Below are positions 27,343 to 37,416 of a stretch of 64,000 nucleotides of DNA, one piece after another. The first letter of the stretch is position 1; every line of letters starts with the position of its first letter. The notes beneath the pieces are model-generated. The model was not told where the DNA came from. It ran no database searches and saw nothing but the letters and a program-made list of their open reading frames with translations. Both the position numbers and the translations under genes were made by a program. This DNA comes from Shewanella inventionis (GTDB lineage: Bacteria > Pseudomonadota > Gammaproteobacteria > Enterobacterales > Shewanellaceae): contig NZ_BMII01000007.1 of the NCBI RefSeq assembly GCF_014641855.1, positions 73,663 to 137,662 of the forward strand, in the 5' to 3' direction.

Positions 27343-30300
27343 TTGGGGAATAACTTGCAGGCTTGGTTATCTATTGATGCATGGCTGATCAGTTTGATCT
27401 CGATTGCTTACTTGGCAATGCTGTTTGTGGTTGCGCAATGGGGGCAGAATCAGGCGGTAAAAAAAGTCAGCCAAAAACCGTGGATTTATAGCTTATCGCT
27501 TGGCGTTTGCTGCACCTCTTGGGCATTTTACGGCACGGTTGGACAAGCGGCGACGACTGGTGCATGGCTGGCGCCCATTTATATCGGCTCGATTATTTGT
27601 TTGGTCTTAGCCTGGCCAATGCTCATACGTACATTGCACATCATTAAAAGCCAAAACCTCACCTCCATTGCCGACTTTATTGCGTGCCGCTTTGACCGCT
27701 CACCTAAACTGGCGGCTAGCGTCGCCATAGTGTCATTACTGGGCACGATTCCTTACATTGCCTTGCAATTACGAGCTATTAGCACCAGTTTTGATTTACT
27801 CACCGGCACTTTTCAGTCAGGCATTAGCACCGCATTTGTTGTTACCATTGTGCTGATTATTTTTAGCGTGTTATTTGGCGCGCGCCAGCTCTCTGCCAGT
27901 AAGCATAATCATGGCTTAGTATTAGCAATTGCATTTAGCTCTATTGTTAAATTATTGGCCCTGACTGCGGTTGGGATTTTTGCCACTTTTTACCTATTTG
28001 ATGGTTTTGGCGACCTGCTCACTAAAAGCCAAAGCCTTGAACAAACTACTCATTCAGATTCTATTTATCTTATTGTGTCACAGGTTATTTTAGGGGCGAT
28101 AACCATGTACGCCTTGCCACAAGAGTTTCACATGATGATGATTGAAAATAATCATGACAAGGAACTTAAATCGGCTCGTTGGATGGTGCCATTATACCTA
28201 CTCCTCATTAATATTTTTGTTCTGCCCATCGCGCTTGCAGGGCAATTGAGTTTCCCAGGCGGCAGTGTAGGTGCTGATACTTATGTATTAACATTGCCGC
28301 TATTTTATCAGCAGGCTTGGCTGGGCATATTGGTTTATATTGGCGGGCTCGCGGCAGCCACCGCTATGGTTATCGTAGCGGCAATTGTATTAAGCACCAT
28401 GATATCTACCGAAATGTTAACGCCATTACTATTACGACTATCAAAATTTAGCTCGCAACAAACGCCGCAGTTATCAGGAATTTTATTAAATTTACGCCGT
28501 GTTTCGATCGCGGTGATTTTACTGTCAGCCTTTGCATTTGAGCGATTTATTGATCAACAAAACCACCTAGCCAGCATCGGCTTACTTTCATTTGTGCTCT
28601 TATCTCAATTTGCGCCAGCTGCAATTGGTGCCTTATATTGGCGAAATGCCACCACTCAAGGGGCTTTTGTGGGCTTAATTATGGGCAGCATTGTTTGGCT
28701 GTATACCTTACTGTTGCCGGTGACATTCCCAGATGCGCATTGGGTTAAATTTGGCTTGTTTGATATTACATGGTTAACTCCAACAGCCTTATTTGGATTA
28801 ACTAGTCTAGACAGTATCAGCCACGGAGTATTTTACAGTTTAGCGGCAAACATCGGCTGTTTTGTGATCATTTCATTATTAAAAGAGCAAAGTGTTGGCG
28901 AGGTATTACAAGCAGATTTATTTGTAAATAGAAAGCCTGTGCAGTCAGAAAGGCATTTGTCGATTGATGATTTAGCCAGTTTGTTAAACCGTTTTATTAA
29001 TAAAGATGAAGCCGATGCATTATTAACAAAAGCAAAGCAACTTAGTGGAAAACACCAGCAGCAACAATTGGTTGACTATACTCGTTTAAAATTATCTGGC
29101 GTACTTGGTTCAGCATCAACTCGTATGGTAATGAATGCCGCATCTCGAGTGCAACACGTGCCACTTGAAGATGTAGTGAGCATTGTTGACGAAGCTAGCC
29201 AAATTTTTGAGTTTAACCGAGAGCTGCTGCAATCTGGAGTGGAGAACATTGAACAAGGCATCAGTGTTGTCGATGCCGACATGCGTTTAGTGGCCTGGAA
29301 CCAGCGCTATATTGAACTGCTAGATTACCCACAAGACTTTGTTAAAGCCGGTTTGCATATCGAACAATTAATTCGCTTCAATATCGATAGAGGGATTATT
29401 GTTGGCGATGAAGCTCATCAATTGGTAGAGAAACGCTTAACGCATATGCGCGGTGGCAGCCCGCATCACTTTCAACGTACCATGCTTAATGGCAAAGTAT
29501 TAGAGATCCGTGGTCAAGCTATGCCAGGTGGCGGTTTTGTGAGTACATTTGCTGATATTACCGCGCATATTGAAGCCGAAAAAGCGTTGCAATTGGCTAA
29601 TGAAACACTCGAAAAGCGCGTAGAAAGTCGCACTCAAGAACTGGAAAAAGCCAAAGCCGAGGCCGAAGCCGCTAACAGTAGTAAAACCCGCTTTTTAGCC
29701 GCCGCCAGCCATGACTTAATGCAGCCTTTTAATGCCTTAACGTTATTTACCGATATGCTAAAGCAACGCGTTAAATCGACTGAATTACAAGATTTGGCTA
29801 GCAATATTGAAGAGTCATTAAACGTTGTTGAAAGCCTATTATCCGACTTAGTGGAAATATCACGGTTAGACAGTAAGTCGCTCAAAACCGAGCAAAGCCA
29901 ATTTGCGATAGATGACTTACTCTCTACCTTAGTTAATGAATTTAACGCCTTATCTATTCAACAAGGTATTGATTTTAAATATCAAATGTCGTCGTGTTTT
30001 GTTCAAAGCGACCAAAGGTTGTTGAGGCGAATTATTCAGAATTTTCTATCCAATGCGTTTCATTATTCACCCTCAGGCAAAACAAAAGAGCAAGCAGACC
30101 ATCAGGGTAAAACAACAGCGTTTATACCCAAGGTGCTCTTGGGCGTAAGGCGACTAAAGCAGTCAATATTAATACAAGTTTGGGATAATGGCCCGGGGAT
30201 CCCGCTTGATAAACAACAAGCGATTTTTACTGAGTTTGAACGCTTAGAATTAACCCGTGAAATCCCTGGGTTAGGTCTAGGATTAGCCATTTGCGATCGT

Positions 30301-30828
30301 ATCGCTAAATTGCTCAATGTAACAATATCGCTACATTCTGAGATTGGAAAAGGCACCTGTTTTAGTGTCGAAATACCCCGAGTATTACAACAACGAAAAC
30401 CACTTAGGGCTCCTGAGATAACATCGGAAGACGAGATTAACAGCGATAGTATCAACGTTACCGTGTTGGTTATCGATAATGACGACCTGATGCTTAAAGC
30501 CATCTCATCCTTGCTCAGTGGTTGGGGATGCCAAGTGATTACGGCTAAAGATCAATCCAGCGCGATACAACAATTAATAGTACATCCACAACCCAAACTG
30601 ATCATTGCTGATTATCATTTAGAGGATGATAAAAATGGTGTCGACCTAGTAGAATATATACTGGCCAATCATCTTAATGACAACAACAAACCCACCTGTA
30701 TTATTTGCTCTGCCGACCCGTCGGAGTCCGTAAGGCAACACACCAGCAGTGCCCAGTTTAGTTTTGTACGTAAACCGCTTAAGGCAATCGCGTTAAAGCG
30801 GATTATTAAACAATTACCCCCTGAATAA
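27343..30828 (+). CDS. crbS: Hybrid sensor kinase: Na+/solute symporter-like, PAS, HisKA, HATPase, receiver (CrbS-like)
   Basis: A very large membrane sensor. Residues 1-530 form a sodium:solute-symporter-like domain with about 13 helices; a PAS domain follows (about 625-740, GISVVDADMRLVAWNQRY); then a coiled coil, HisKA with His790 in AASHDLMQP, HATPase with DNGPGIP and GLGLGLAIC, and a receiver domain with phospho-acceptor Asp1090 in IIADYHL. This architecture is that of CrbS, which with CrbR controls acetate use in Vibrio and Pseudomonas. The TTG at 27355 may be the real start since GGGGA precedes it closely. The partner regulator is convergent downstream. The ligand may be hydroxybutyrate here rather than acetate; that is inference. 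Confidence 0.88.
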   Translation: MGNNLQAWLSIDAWLISLISIAYLAMLFVVAQWGQNQAVKKVSQKPWIYSLSLGVCCTSWAFYGTVGQAATTGAWLAPIYIGSIICLVLAWPMLIRTLHIIKSQNLTSIADFIACRFDRSPKLAASVAIVSLLGTIPYIALQLRAISTSFDLLTGTFQSGISTAFVVTIVLIIFSVLFGARQLSASKHNHGLVLAIAFSSIVKLLALTAVGIFATFYLFDGFGDLLTKSQSLEQTTHSDSIYLIVSQVILGAITMYALPQEFHMMMIENNHDKELKSARWMVPLYLLLINIFVLPIALAGQLSFPGGSVGADTYVLTLPLFYQQAWLGILVYIGGLAAATAMVIVAAIVLSTMISTEMLTPLLLRLSKFSSQQTPQLSGILLNLRRVSIAVILLSAFAFERFIDQQNHLASIGLLSFVLLSQFAPAAIGALYWRNATTQGAFVGLIMGSIVWLYTLLLPVTFPDAHWVKFGLFDITWLTPTALFGLTSLDSISHGVFYSLAANIGCFVIISLLKEQSVGEVLQADLFVNRKPVQSERHLSIDDLASLLNRFINKDEADALLTKAKQLSGKHQQQQLVDYTRLKLSGVLGSASTRMVMNAASRVQHVPLEDVVSIVDEASQIFEFNRELLQSGVENIEQGISVVDADMRLVAWNQRYIELLDYPQDFVKAGLHIEQLIRFNIDRGIIVGDEAHQLVEKRLTHMRGGSPHHFQRTMLNGKVLEIRGQAMPGGGFVSTFADITAHIEAEKALQLANETLEKRVESRTQELEKAKAEAEAANSSKTRFLAAASHDLMQPFNALTLFTDMLKQRVKSTELQDLASNIEESLNVVESLLSDLVEISRLDSKSLKTEQSQFAIDDLLSTLVNEFNALSIQQGIDFKYQMSSCFVQSDQRLLRRIIQNFLSNAFHYSPSGKTKEQADHQGKTTAFIPKVLLGVRRLKQSILIQVWDNGPGIPLDKQQAIFTEFERLELTREIPGLGLGLAICDRIAKLLNVTISLHSEIGKGTCFSVEIPRVLQQRKPLRAPEITSEDEINSDSINVTVLVIDNDDLMLKAISSLLSGWGCQVITAKDQSSAIQQLIVHPQPKLIIADYHLEDDKNGVDLVEYILANHLNDNNKPTCIICSADPSESVRQHTSSAQFSFVRKPLKAIALKRIIKQLPPE

Positions 30829-30857
30829 TTCATACAACCAATAGATTAATGGCCACA

Positions 30858-30886
30858 AAAAATGCCTCACTGAGAGGCATTTAGTT
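30858..30886. terminator. Terminator between sensor kinase and response regulator
   Basis: AAATGCCTC pairs with GAGGCATTT around a 5-base loop, flanked by A and T runs; serves the convergent pair. Confidence 0.85.
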
Positions 30887-30933
30887 TTAGCATTGAAGCT
30901 CTTAGCCGCATTTATTACTTTTATAGATTATGC

Positions 30934-31605
30934 TTACGCCTCTACTTGCTGGTTTTCAGTTGAGGTAATCATTAATTGCTGAAATACCAAGCCCGCTTGC
31001 GTGCGATTATTAATTTCGAGTTTGAGCAAAATCGCTGATACATGTTTTTTTACTGTGGTTTCTTTAATGTTTAAGTCATACGCAATTTGTTTGTTTAATC
31101 GACCATTGGCAATGTTAGCCAGCACAGTGTATTGCTGCGGCGTAAGTTGAGCTAATTGCTTTGCTAATCGTTGATGCTCGGCTGCGGTGTGTTGATCGGC
31201 ACTGATATTGGTGTGTTCTGGCAGCCAAACTTCTCCTTCGAGCACAGTGTCTATCGCTGCAGAGATTTGGGTTAAGTTGGCCGATTTAGGGATAAATGCA
31301 CTGGCGCCGAAATTGATAGCTTTACGAATAATTTCAGGCTGATCGTCAGATGACACCATGATAACCACAATGTCTGGAAAGTGATTTTGTAATAACGTGA
31401 GGCCAGTAAAACCATCGTTTCCTGGCATGTGTAAATCAATAAAGATAAGCTCGATATCTGGGTGCTGCTCCACTAAAGCAATTAACTCTTGAAAGTTTTC
31501 CGCCTCAAGCATGTGTGCATCGTTGACACTTTTTTGCACAGCTTGAGTAAGAGCGGCACGAAATAATGGATGGTCATCTGCAATGGCAACTTTAATTTGA
31601 GACAT
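30934..31605 (-). CDS. crbR: LuxR-family response regulator (CrbR-like)
   Basis: A 223-residue two-domain regulator. The receiver domain has the acidic pair ADDHP, phospho-acceptor Asp57 in LIFIDLHMPG, and Lys in FIPKS; the C-terminal LuxR helix-turn-helix is LTPQQYTVLANIANGRLNKQIAYDLNIKE..VKKHVSAIL. It is convergent with the CrbS-like kinase and adjacent to the TonB receptor, so it probably controls these genes. Name assigned by domain content and partner; a NarL-type regulator of another name is possible. Confidence 0.85.
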   Translation of the reverse strand: MSQIKVAIADDHPLFRAALTQAVQKSVNDAHMLEAENFQELIALVEQHPDIELIFIDLHMPGNDGFTGLTLLQNHFPDIVVIMVSSDDQPEIIRKAINFGASAFIPKSANLTQISAAIDTVLEGEVWLPEHTNISADQHTAAEHQRLAKQLAQLTPQQYTVLANIANGRLNKQIAYDLNIKETTVKKHVSAILLKLEINNRTQAGLVFQQLMITSTENQQVEA

Positions 31606-31678
31606 TATGACTCCCTTACATTGCGTTGATATTATTATTGATATTGTTATGGTTCATTATAGATAAGCAATAAAAACA

Positions 31679-31709
31679 GAATAACCGGTTCTTATGAGAC
31701 CGGCTATTC
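31679..31709 (-). terminator. Intrinsic terminator after the TonB receptor
   Basis: On the minus strand GAATAGCCGGT pairs with ACCGGTTATTC, followed by TGTTTTTA. Confidence 0.8.
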
Positions 31710-31754
31710 TTATCTAACCTAATGTGTTGGTTCCTCAATAAATGACCACAATGT

Positions 31755-34034
31755 TTAGAACGTATAGCCAACCGTTAATGAAATAGTCTCTGGATCACCA
31801 TAGTAACCAACTAAGGTATTATCGCCGCCGAGTCCAGGGGTAAAGTCGCCATCGCCTGTTGGTGTAACAAAGGCGTAGTTACCCACCAAATACTCTTCAT
31901 CTGTGACATTTTTCCAATGTAACCCAGCATTCCAATGACCATCATTGCTATACCAATTTAGACCAAAATTAAGCAGTCCATAACCATCTTGGCTCAGTAA
32001 GTTATCCACGACCGCTAAATCGTAATCACTGCGGTAATAGTAATTACCGTTTAGGATAAAGCTGCCAATATCTGATTCAATATTGTAGCTAAAGCCTAGG
32101 TTGGCAGTGGTATCAGGGGTATTAGTAATGGTGTAGGTATCGCTAATATCAATTTTAGTACCCTGAGCGTCGTAAGAGATGACCTCATCAAATGACGCAT
32201 CAATTAAACCGATATTGGCAAACAAATCCAGTGATTCAGTAGCCGCAAATTCAACTTCAAGCTCAAGACCTGTCGCGGTTGATTTACCGATATTACCTAA
32301 ACGTTGATTAAGATCAGAATTATCTTCGCCCGGTAACACTGTCACAAACTGTCTGTCTTTATGATCGAGATAAAATGCAGCGGCATTTACACGAAGATTA
32401 TCGTTCCACTCACTTTTAAAACCTATCTCATATGAGTTAACCGTTTCAGGATCAACCGCAGGCTCGGCGCCCGTTGCCCTTGGGTTAAACGTGCCCGATT
32501 TAAAGCCTTGTGAGTAGCTGGTGAATACCATCAAGTCATCATTCACTTGATACTCTAGACCCACTCGAGGATTGAATTTAGACCATGTTTCTTCATCGTC
32601 GAGCACTTTAGGTATTTGCGACTCAATTAAGGTGTCATCACGCACAAAACCAGGATACCAGCCGGTTTCAGGATAAATACTATCGAATATTACACCATTG
32701 TATACCGTGGCTTCTTTAGATTCGCGGGTGTAGCGGCCGCCTAATGTCATCGACAGTTTTTCGGTAAAACTGTATGACCCTTGCACATAAGCGGCGTAGC
32801 TTTCGCTATTATTACAACCGCTAACCTCACGAGTTAACCCACCAAATGCTTTAAAAGCTTCTTCTAAAATCGCATCAAAAACGCCACAAGAGTCACCATC
32901 AAAATAGTAAATACCAGAGACTAAATTGAGATTGTCACCAACATAGTTCACTTGAAACTCTTGGCTAAATTGCTCATCTTCATAAATAGCCGGCACATCG
33001 AAAATACGTAAGCTGGTATTATCAAAATCGATGTTGGTGAGTGACTCGCCTTCACGCTTAGCGGTAACTGATTTCGCACTCCAATTCTCATTAAAATTAT
33101 ATTCAACCGTCGCACTCCAACCTTCAGTTTCAACCTTGTTCCATGTCGGCATACTGGTGTAAGAGTCGTATTTACTGTCTGGCACAGGGGCATCGGTTAA
33201 TAAACTAGGAAGCAGTCGATAACCTCCTTTTGAATTAGAATCATCTTCGGTTTTATCGTAAGTAAATCGCATAAACAGGTCGTCTGTAGGGGTGTACTCA
33301 ACACTTAACCGCCCTGCCATTACATCCTTGTTATAGTTATCGGTATCTTGGTCATCTAATGCTGAAGTCTTAAAATCTCCAAAGCCATCACGATTTAAAC
33401 TTGCAAAGGCAAAACCGACGTAAAGTTTGTCATCGACAATCGGTAATTGACCCGCAATTTTGGCATCTTTTTGGCCATAACTACCCACTGTGCCTTTAAG
33501 GCTTAACTCTCCGTCACCAGACATTTTTTTGGTGACATATTTCACCGCACCGCCAATGGTATTTTTACCATACAGCGTGCCTTGAGGCCCACGTAACACT
33601 TCGATTCGCTGCACGTCGAGAATGTCTAACACCGCACCTTGCGGACGGGCAATATAAACATCATCTATATAGATACCCACACCAGGCTCATAGCCCCACA
33701 ATGGGTCTTCTTGGCCAACACCGCGGATAAAGGCTGTTAGTGTAGAGTTAGTCCCTCGGCTTGATTGCAATGTGGTGTTGGGGGAAAACTGCTGAATTTC
33801 TGTCATCACGCTGATGCCATTTTCGGCTAACTCTGTGGCACTAACCGATGTCACCGCTACTGGCACATTTTGTAAACTCTCCACTGTTTTACGTGCGGTC
33901 ACTTCAATGCGTTCTAGTACAGGTTGTTTATCGCTCCTGTTACTGTCATTTTCTGCGGCTATCGCATGCTGAGCGGTTAACACTGACGAAATGGCTAAAG
34001 CAATGCAGCTCATTTTAATCGTATTCTGTTTCAT
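31755..34034 (-). CDS. TonB-dependent outer-membrane receptor
   Basis: A 759-residue receptor: signal peptide (to about AIAA, residue 27), a TonB box-like IEVTARK, a plug domain with VRGVGQE-type and RIEVLRGPQGTLYGKNTIGGAV motifs (about 45-160), and a beta barrel ending in aromatic SLTVGYTF. It imports large or scarce ligands with TonB energy. The plug is of the type common in receptors for non-siderophore organic substrates in marine gammaproteobacteria. Its position between the response regulator and a secreted esterase suggests uptake of released oligomers, an inference. Confidence 0.92.
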   Translation of the reverse strand: MKQNTIKMSCIALAISSVLTAQHAIAAENDSNRSDKQPVLERIEVTARKTVESLQNVPVAVTSVSATELAENGISVMTEIQQFSPNTTLQSSRGTNSTLTAFIRGVGQEDPLWGYEPGVGIYIDDVYIARPQGAVLDILDVQRIEVLRGPQGTLYGKNTIGGAVKYVTKKMSGDGELSLKGTVGSYGQKDAKIAGQLPIVDDKLYVGFAFASLNRDGFGDFKTSALDDQDTDNYNKDVMAGRLSVEYTPTDDLFMRFTYDKTEDDSNSKGGYRLLPSLLTDAPVPDSKYDSYTSMPTWNKVETEGWSATVEYNFNENWSAKSVTAKREGESLTNIDFDNTSLRIFDVPAIYEDEQFSQEFQVNYVGDNLNLVSGIYYFDGDSCGVFDAILEEAFKAFGGLTREVSGCNNSESYAAYVQGSYSFTEKLSMTLGGRYTRESKEATVYNGVIFDSIYPETGWYPGFVRDDTLIESQIPKVLDDEETWSKFNPRVGLEYQVNDDLMVFTSYSQGFKSGTFNPRATGAEPAVDPETVNSYEIGFKSEWNDNLRVNAAAFYLDHKDRQFVTVLPGEDNSDLNQRLGNIGKSTATGLELEVEFAATESLDLFANIGLIDASFDEVISYDAQGTKIDISDTYTITNTPDTTANLGFSYNIESDIGSFILNGNYYYRSDYDLAVVDNLLSQDGYGLLNFGLNWYSNDGHWNAGLHWKNVTDEEYLVGNYAFVTPTGDGDFTPGLGGDNTLVGYYGDPETISLTVGYTF

Positions 34035-34263
34035 ACAGGTCCCCGTTGTAATAGTTATTATTAATGGTTTTAATTACTGCAAATTCCGATTAACAACTCA
34101 TTTTTCTTATTGGTTTATTGACTGTTATTTGTTCACACATTGACTGTATCGCATTTTCAAGTTTATTGAATCGGTACTATAGTAGTATGCGTTTTGCTCT
34201 TTTCTCGCCAAACAAATAAAATGAAAATACAATTAAAAATAAACACTTAAATATAAAAATTAA

Positions 34264-35250
34264 TTAAATACCCCAAAATTTGATGACTTCATTAATGCTG
34301 CTGATCGGTGCTTTAAGTAAAAAATCACTTTGTTCACCGCCATGTTTTATGTCTGGATTAACGGCAATGCCGTGACCAAAACTGTTGATCGTAACGAGTT
34401 CGATAACAGTATTATTTTGATTATCTTTCCAACGTGAGACGCTGTAGCCAGATCCATTGGTGACTGTCGGCTTAGCATTAGATTGAGTTAGCACTTGCCA
34501 TTGAGAGGCCAGCATTTTCGCATTGTTTGCACTGACGACATTGTCACTGTCCCCCGTCCAAATACTGAGTGAAGGCCAGCGTGTTTGTTTAGGATGTATT
34601 GCTTTAGCAAATTGGGCTAATTCTTCAACTGACTGCGCAGGCCCTTGTTTCATACAAGAGATGGCTTTAATCAAATTGTCGGCGCAGGGATAGGGTAAGC
34701 CAGCGATGACCGCACCGCTTTGAAATAGATTGGGGTAATTGACGATTGCAGCGCTCGCCATAGCACCACCCGCTGATAACCCGATAACATAAACATGTTT
34801 TGCGCCTAGTTTTTCTTGAGTGGCCAGTATCATGTTTTTTATCGATAACATTTCACCACTGTCTATTTGTGTATCTTGACTTGCAAACCAATTAAAACAA
34901 GCCTTTACGTTATTGTCATAGCTTTGTTGTGGCACTAAAACCGCAAACTTATTCGCTATCGCTAATGACGTTAATCCGCTTTTGTTCGCTAGCTCAACAC
35001 CATCTTGAATACAACCATGCAGTAACACCACTAAAGAGAAATCTCCTGTTGGAGAAGTATTTGAGGTATCAGTCGCGGGAAGATAAAAGCCTGTCAGCTC
35101 ACCGGGATTATCACCAAAATCAGTGAGTGGGGTGTAATGCGTGTCGGTTGCTTGAGCCGACTGAATCGAAAAAATCCAACCCAGTAAAAGCAGCGGTAGC
35201 GTTAAGCTATTTTTTTTATTGCTCATTTCAGCGATTTCCAAATTTAACAT
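34264..35250 (-). CDS. Secreted PHB-depolymerase-family esterase
   Basis: A 328-residue protein with a signal peptide; the ATG at 35226 (MSNKKNSLTLPLLLLGW) fits the signal best, ending near AQA. The alpha/beta fold shows LVVLLHGCIQDG (oxyanion region), the nucleophile elbow GLSAGGAMA, an Asp in WTGDSDNVV and His in NSFGHGIAV. This is the esterase_PHB/LpqC family, members of which cut poly(3-hydroxybutyrate) or other secreted esters such as feruloyl or acetyl-xylan esters. No substrate-binding domain is attached. Context with 3-hydroxybutyrate dehydrogenase favours a hydroxyalkanoate substrate. Confidence 0.85.
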   Translation of the reverse strand: MLNLEIAEMSNKKNSLTLPLLLLGWIFSIQSAQATDTHYTPLTDFGDNPGELTGFYLPATDTSNTSPTGDFSLVVLLHGCIQDGVELANKSGLTSLAIANKFAVLVPQQSYDNNVKACFNWFASQDTQIDSGEMLSIKNMILATQEKLGAKHVYVIGLSAGGAMASAAIVNYPNLFQSGAVIAGLPYPCADNLIKAISCMKQGPAQSVEELAQFAKAIHPKQTRWPSLSIWTGDSDNVVSANNAKMLASQWQVLTQSNAKPTVTNGSGYSVSRWKDNQNNTVIELVTINSFGHGIAVNPDIKHGGEQSDFLLKAPISSINEVIKFWGI

Positions 35251-35462
35251 ATTAGTAACTTGCAGAATTTTGCGTAAAACAGCAATGGCACTTTAGATCC
35301 ACATAAAAAATAATGTCGGTATGTCAATAAGGTAAGGTATTAATCTAAGACTTTGGCGCTTTGTAGGATTGTGGTTGTAGACAATGTGAAAAATGAAATG
35401 GAAGTAAATCGAGAGGCTAACTATTCTGTGTTAGGTTTTAGGTATTAGGTGTTTTGAATAAC

Positions 35463-35493
35463 AAAAACGCGAAGCCAAGGCTTCGCGTTTTTT
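35463..35493. terminator. Terminator downstream of mdh
   Basis: AAAACGCGAAGCC-AA-GGCTTCGCGTTTTTTT, a very strong stem with a T run on the plus strand and an A run serving the minus strand, 17 bp after the mdh stop. Confidence 0.92.
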
Positions 35494-35509
35494 TGCATAG
35501 CTTTGTTAA

Positions 35510-36445
35510 TTACTTAACAAATTCAACGCCTAATTTAATGTCACCTTTAAGGGTGTCTAGCATTGCATCACGAGCGTTAGCTTCAAATACGCTGATTTCA
35601 CCGTAAGGTAATACTTTTTCTACGCCGTTTTTGCCAAGTAATACTGGCTGTGCGAAGAATTCAGCGTGCTCACTGCCGCCGTCAACATAGGCGCATTCAA
35701 CAATGTTGGCTTCGCCTTGTAGACCACGTACCAATGATAAACCAAAGCGACATGCTGCTTGGCCCATTGATAATGTTGCGCTGCCGCCACCGGCTTTAGC
35801 TTCAACAACTTCAGTACCCGCGTTTTGAATGCGAGTGGTCATTGCTGCAACTTCTTCATCAGTGAAAGTCACACCTTCAACTTGAGAAAGTAGTGGCAGA
35901 ATCGTCACACCGCTGTGGCCGCCGATAACGTTCACTTTAACGTCAGCAACGTTTAAGCCTTTAAGCTCAGCGATAAAAGTTTCGCTGCGGATAACGTCAA
36001 GAGTAGTAATACCGAATAAACGGTTTTTGTCGTAAACACCGGCATTCTTTAACACTTCAGCAGCAATGGCTACAGTGGTGTTAACTGGGTTTGTAATAAT
36101 ACCCACTAATGCTTTAGGGCAAGTAACTGCCACTTTTTCCATTAGGTTACGTACGATGCCAGCGTTGATGTTGAATAGATCTGAACGATCCATACCAGGC
36201 TTACGCGCTACACCAGCAGACATTAATACTACGTCAGCATCAACTAATGCAGCCGTTGGGTCTTCACCAGCAAAACCTTTTACTTCTACGTCTGTTGGGA
36301 TGTGACTTAAGTCAACCGCAACACCCGGAGTAACAGGAGCGATGTCATATAGAGACAACTTTGAGCCCGCAGGCAGTTGAGTTTTTAACAGTAAAGCTAG
36401 AGCCTGGCCGATACCACCAGCAGCACCTAATACAGCAACTTTCAT
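35510..36445 (-). CDS. mdh: Malate dehydrogenase (NAD)
   Basis: The TCA-cycle enzyme oxidising malate to oxaloacetate. The N terminus [21 protein letters not shown] is the NAD site; [37 protein letters not shown] and the catalytic His in [12 protein letters not shown] are diagnostic. I start it at 36445 rather than 36460 because GGAG lies 7 bp upstream and the product then has the exact family N terminus and 311 residues. In E. coli and other relatives argR is divergent from mdh; here the divergent neighbour is a GNAT gene. Confidence 0.98.
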   Translation of the reverse strand: MKVAVLGAAGGIGQALALLLKTQLPAGSKLSLYDIAPVTPGVAVDLSHIPTDVEVKGFAGEDPTAALVDADVVLMSAGVARKPGMDRSDLFNINAGIVRNLMEKVAVTCPKALVGIITNPVNTTVAIAAEVLKNAGVYDKNRLFGITTLDVIRSETFIAELKGLNVADVKVNVIGGHSGVTILPLLSQVEGVTFTDEEVAAMTTRIQNAGTEVVEAKAGGGSATLSMGQAACRFGLSLVRGLQGEANIVECAYVDGGSEHAEFFAQPVLLGKNGVEKVLPYGEISVFEANARDAMLDTLKGDIKLGVEFVK

Positions 36446-36930
36446 AATTATCTCCATCAATTTATGCAGTTTGTGACATTGATCTAAATTGTCGTGGCGT
36501 CACATTACTGCATAGTCACAATAATTTCAATTATACGTTAGTGGACAAGAGTAAATAAGTGAGCACTAATAAGGTTTACGCTAAGGCCTGAGCATGAATA
36601 ATACTCAAGGTTATCCTCAAGGCAGAGTGAAATCCCTTATCAACATGACCTCTTTTTATTCGCTACAACCAGTCAGTTTTTGTGTATAAATATGCACCAG
36701 CTGTTCGATTTAGCCTTTAAACAAAGGCACAATAAGCCATTGTTGCCCGTGCAGTGTTTACTTACTCAAGCCATCAACCCCATTAACACTGATTTTATCC
36801 CATGAGTTTGCTCATACGCTCTTACGAAACGGTGTGATATTGGCGTACACTAAAGCTGCCACGAACGAATATATAAAAATTCATTAACGATCGCGGCATT
36901 CCTCAATGTCCAATTATTTGCGAGAATTTC
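36446..36930. other. Non-coding gap between mdh and the GNAT gene
   Basis: No supported gene is present in these 485 bp. They should hold the divergent promoters. TGTATAAATATGCA at 36681-36694 differs from the ARG-box core (TGAATWWWWATTCA) at two positions. Otherwise I see only AT-rich sequence. Confidence 0.6.
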
Positions 36931-37380
36931 ATGATAATAAGAGCTGGCCAACACGCCGATTTACACGCCCTAGTTAATTTTAATCAAGCCATGGCAATGG
37001 AAACCGAAAACTTAACCCTAGATAAAGACACACTGACCAAAGGAGTCGAGGGGCTATTAACGCACCCTGAACGCGGGGTTTATTTAGTGGCTGAAATTGA
37101 CGGCGAAATTGCAGGCTCATTGATGGTCACTTACGAGTGGAGCGACTGGCGCGCCAGTAATTATTACTGGATCCAAAGTGTGTATGTACGCCCGCAAAAC
37201 CGTCGCCAGGGCATTTATGGCAAACTCTACCAAGCAGTGAAAGACTTTGCCGCAGCCAATGGTGGCACCGCAAGCTTTAGATTATATGTTGAGCATGATA
37301 ATAAAATTGCTCAAAAAACCTATGAGTCTCTTGGCATGCAGCAAAGCCATTATGTGATGTTTGAAGAAAATACCAAGTAA
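36931..37380 (+). CDS. GNAT-family N-acetyltransferase
   Basis: A 149-residue GNAT enzyme. The acetyl-CoA motif A region is QSVYVRPQNRRQGIYGKLYQ (R/QxxGxY variant) and motif B follows in FRLYVEHDNKIAQKTYESLGM. Such enzymes transfer an acetyl group to an amine; the acceptor here is not identifiable. It sits alone between mdh and the convergent phosphodiesterase-like gene. Confidence 0.88.
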   Translation: MIIRAGQHADLHALVNFNQAMAMETENLTLDKDTLTKGVEGLLTHPERGVYLVAEIDGEIAGSLMVTYEWSDWRASNYYWIQSVYVRPQNRRQGIYGKLYQAVKDFAAANGGTASFRLYVEHDNKIAQKTYESLGMQQSHYVMFEENTK

Positions 37381-37416
37381 AGTGTTGCCCCTAACTAACC
37401 AAACTCTTTGTCAGTC

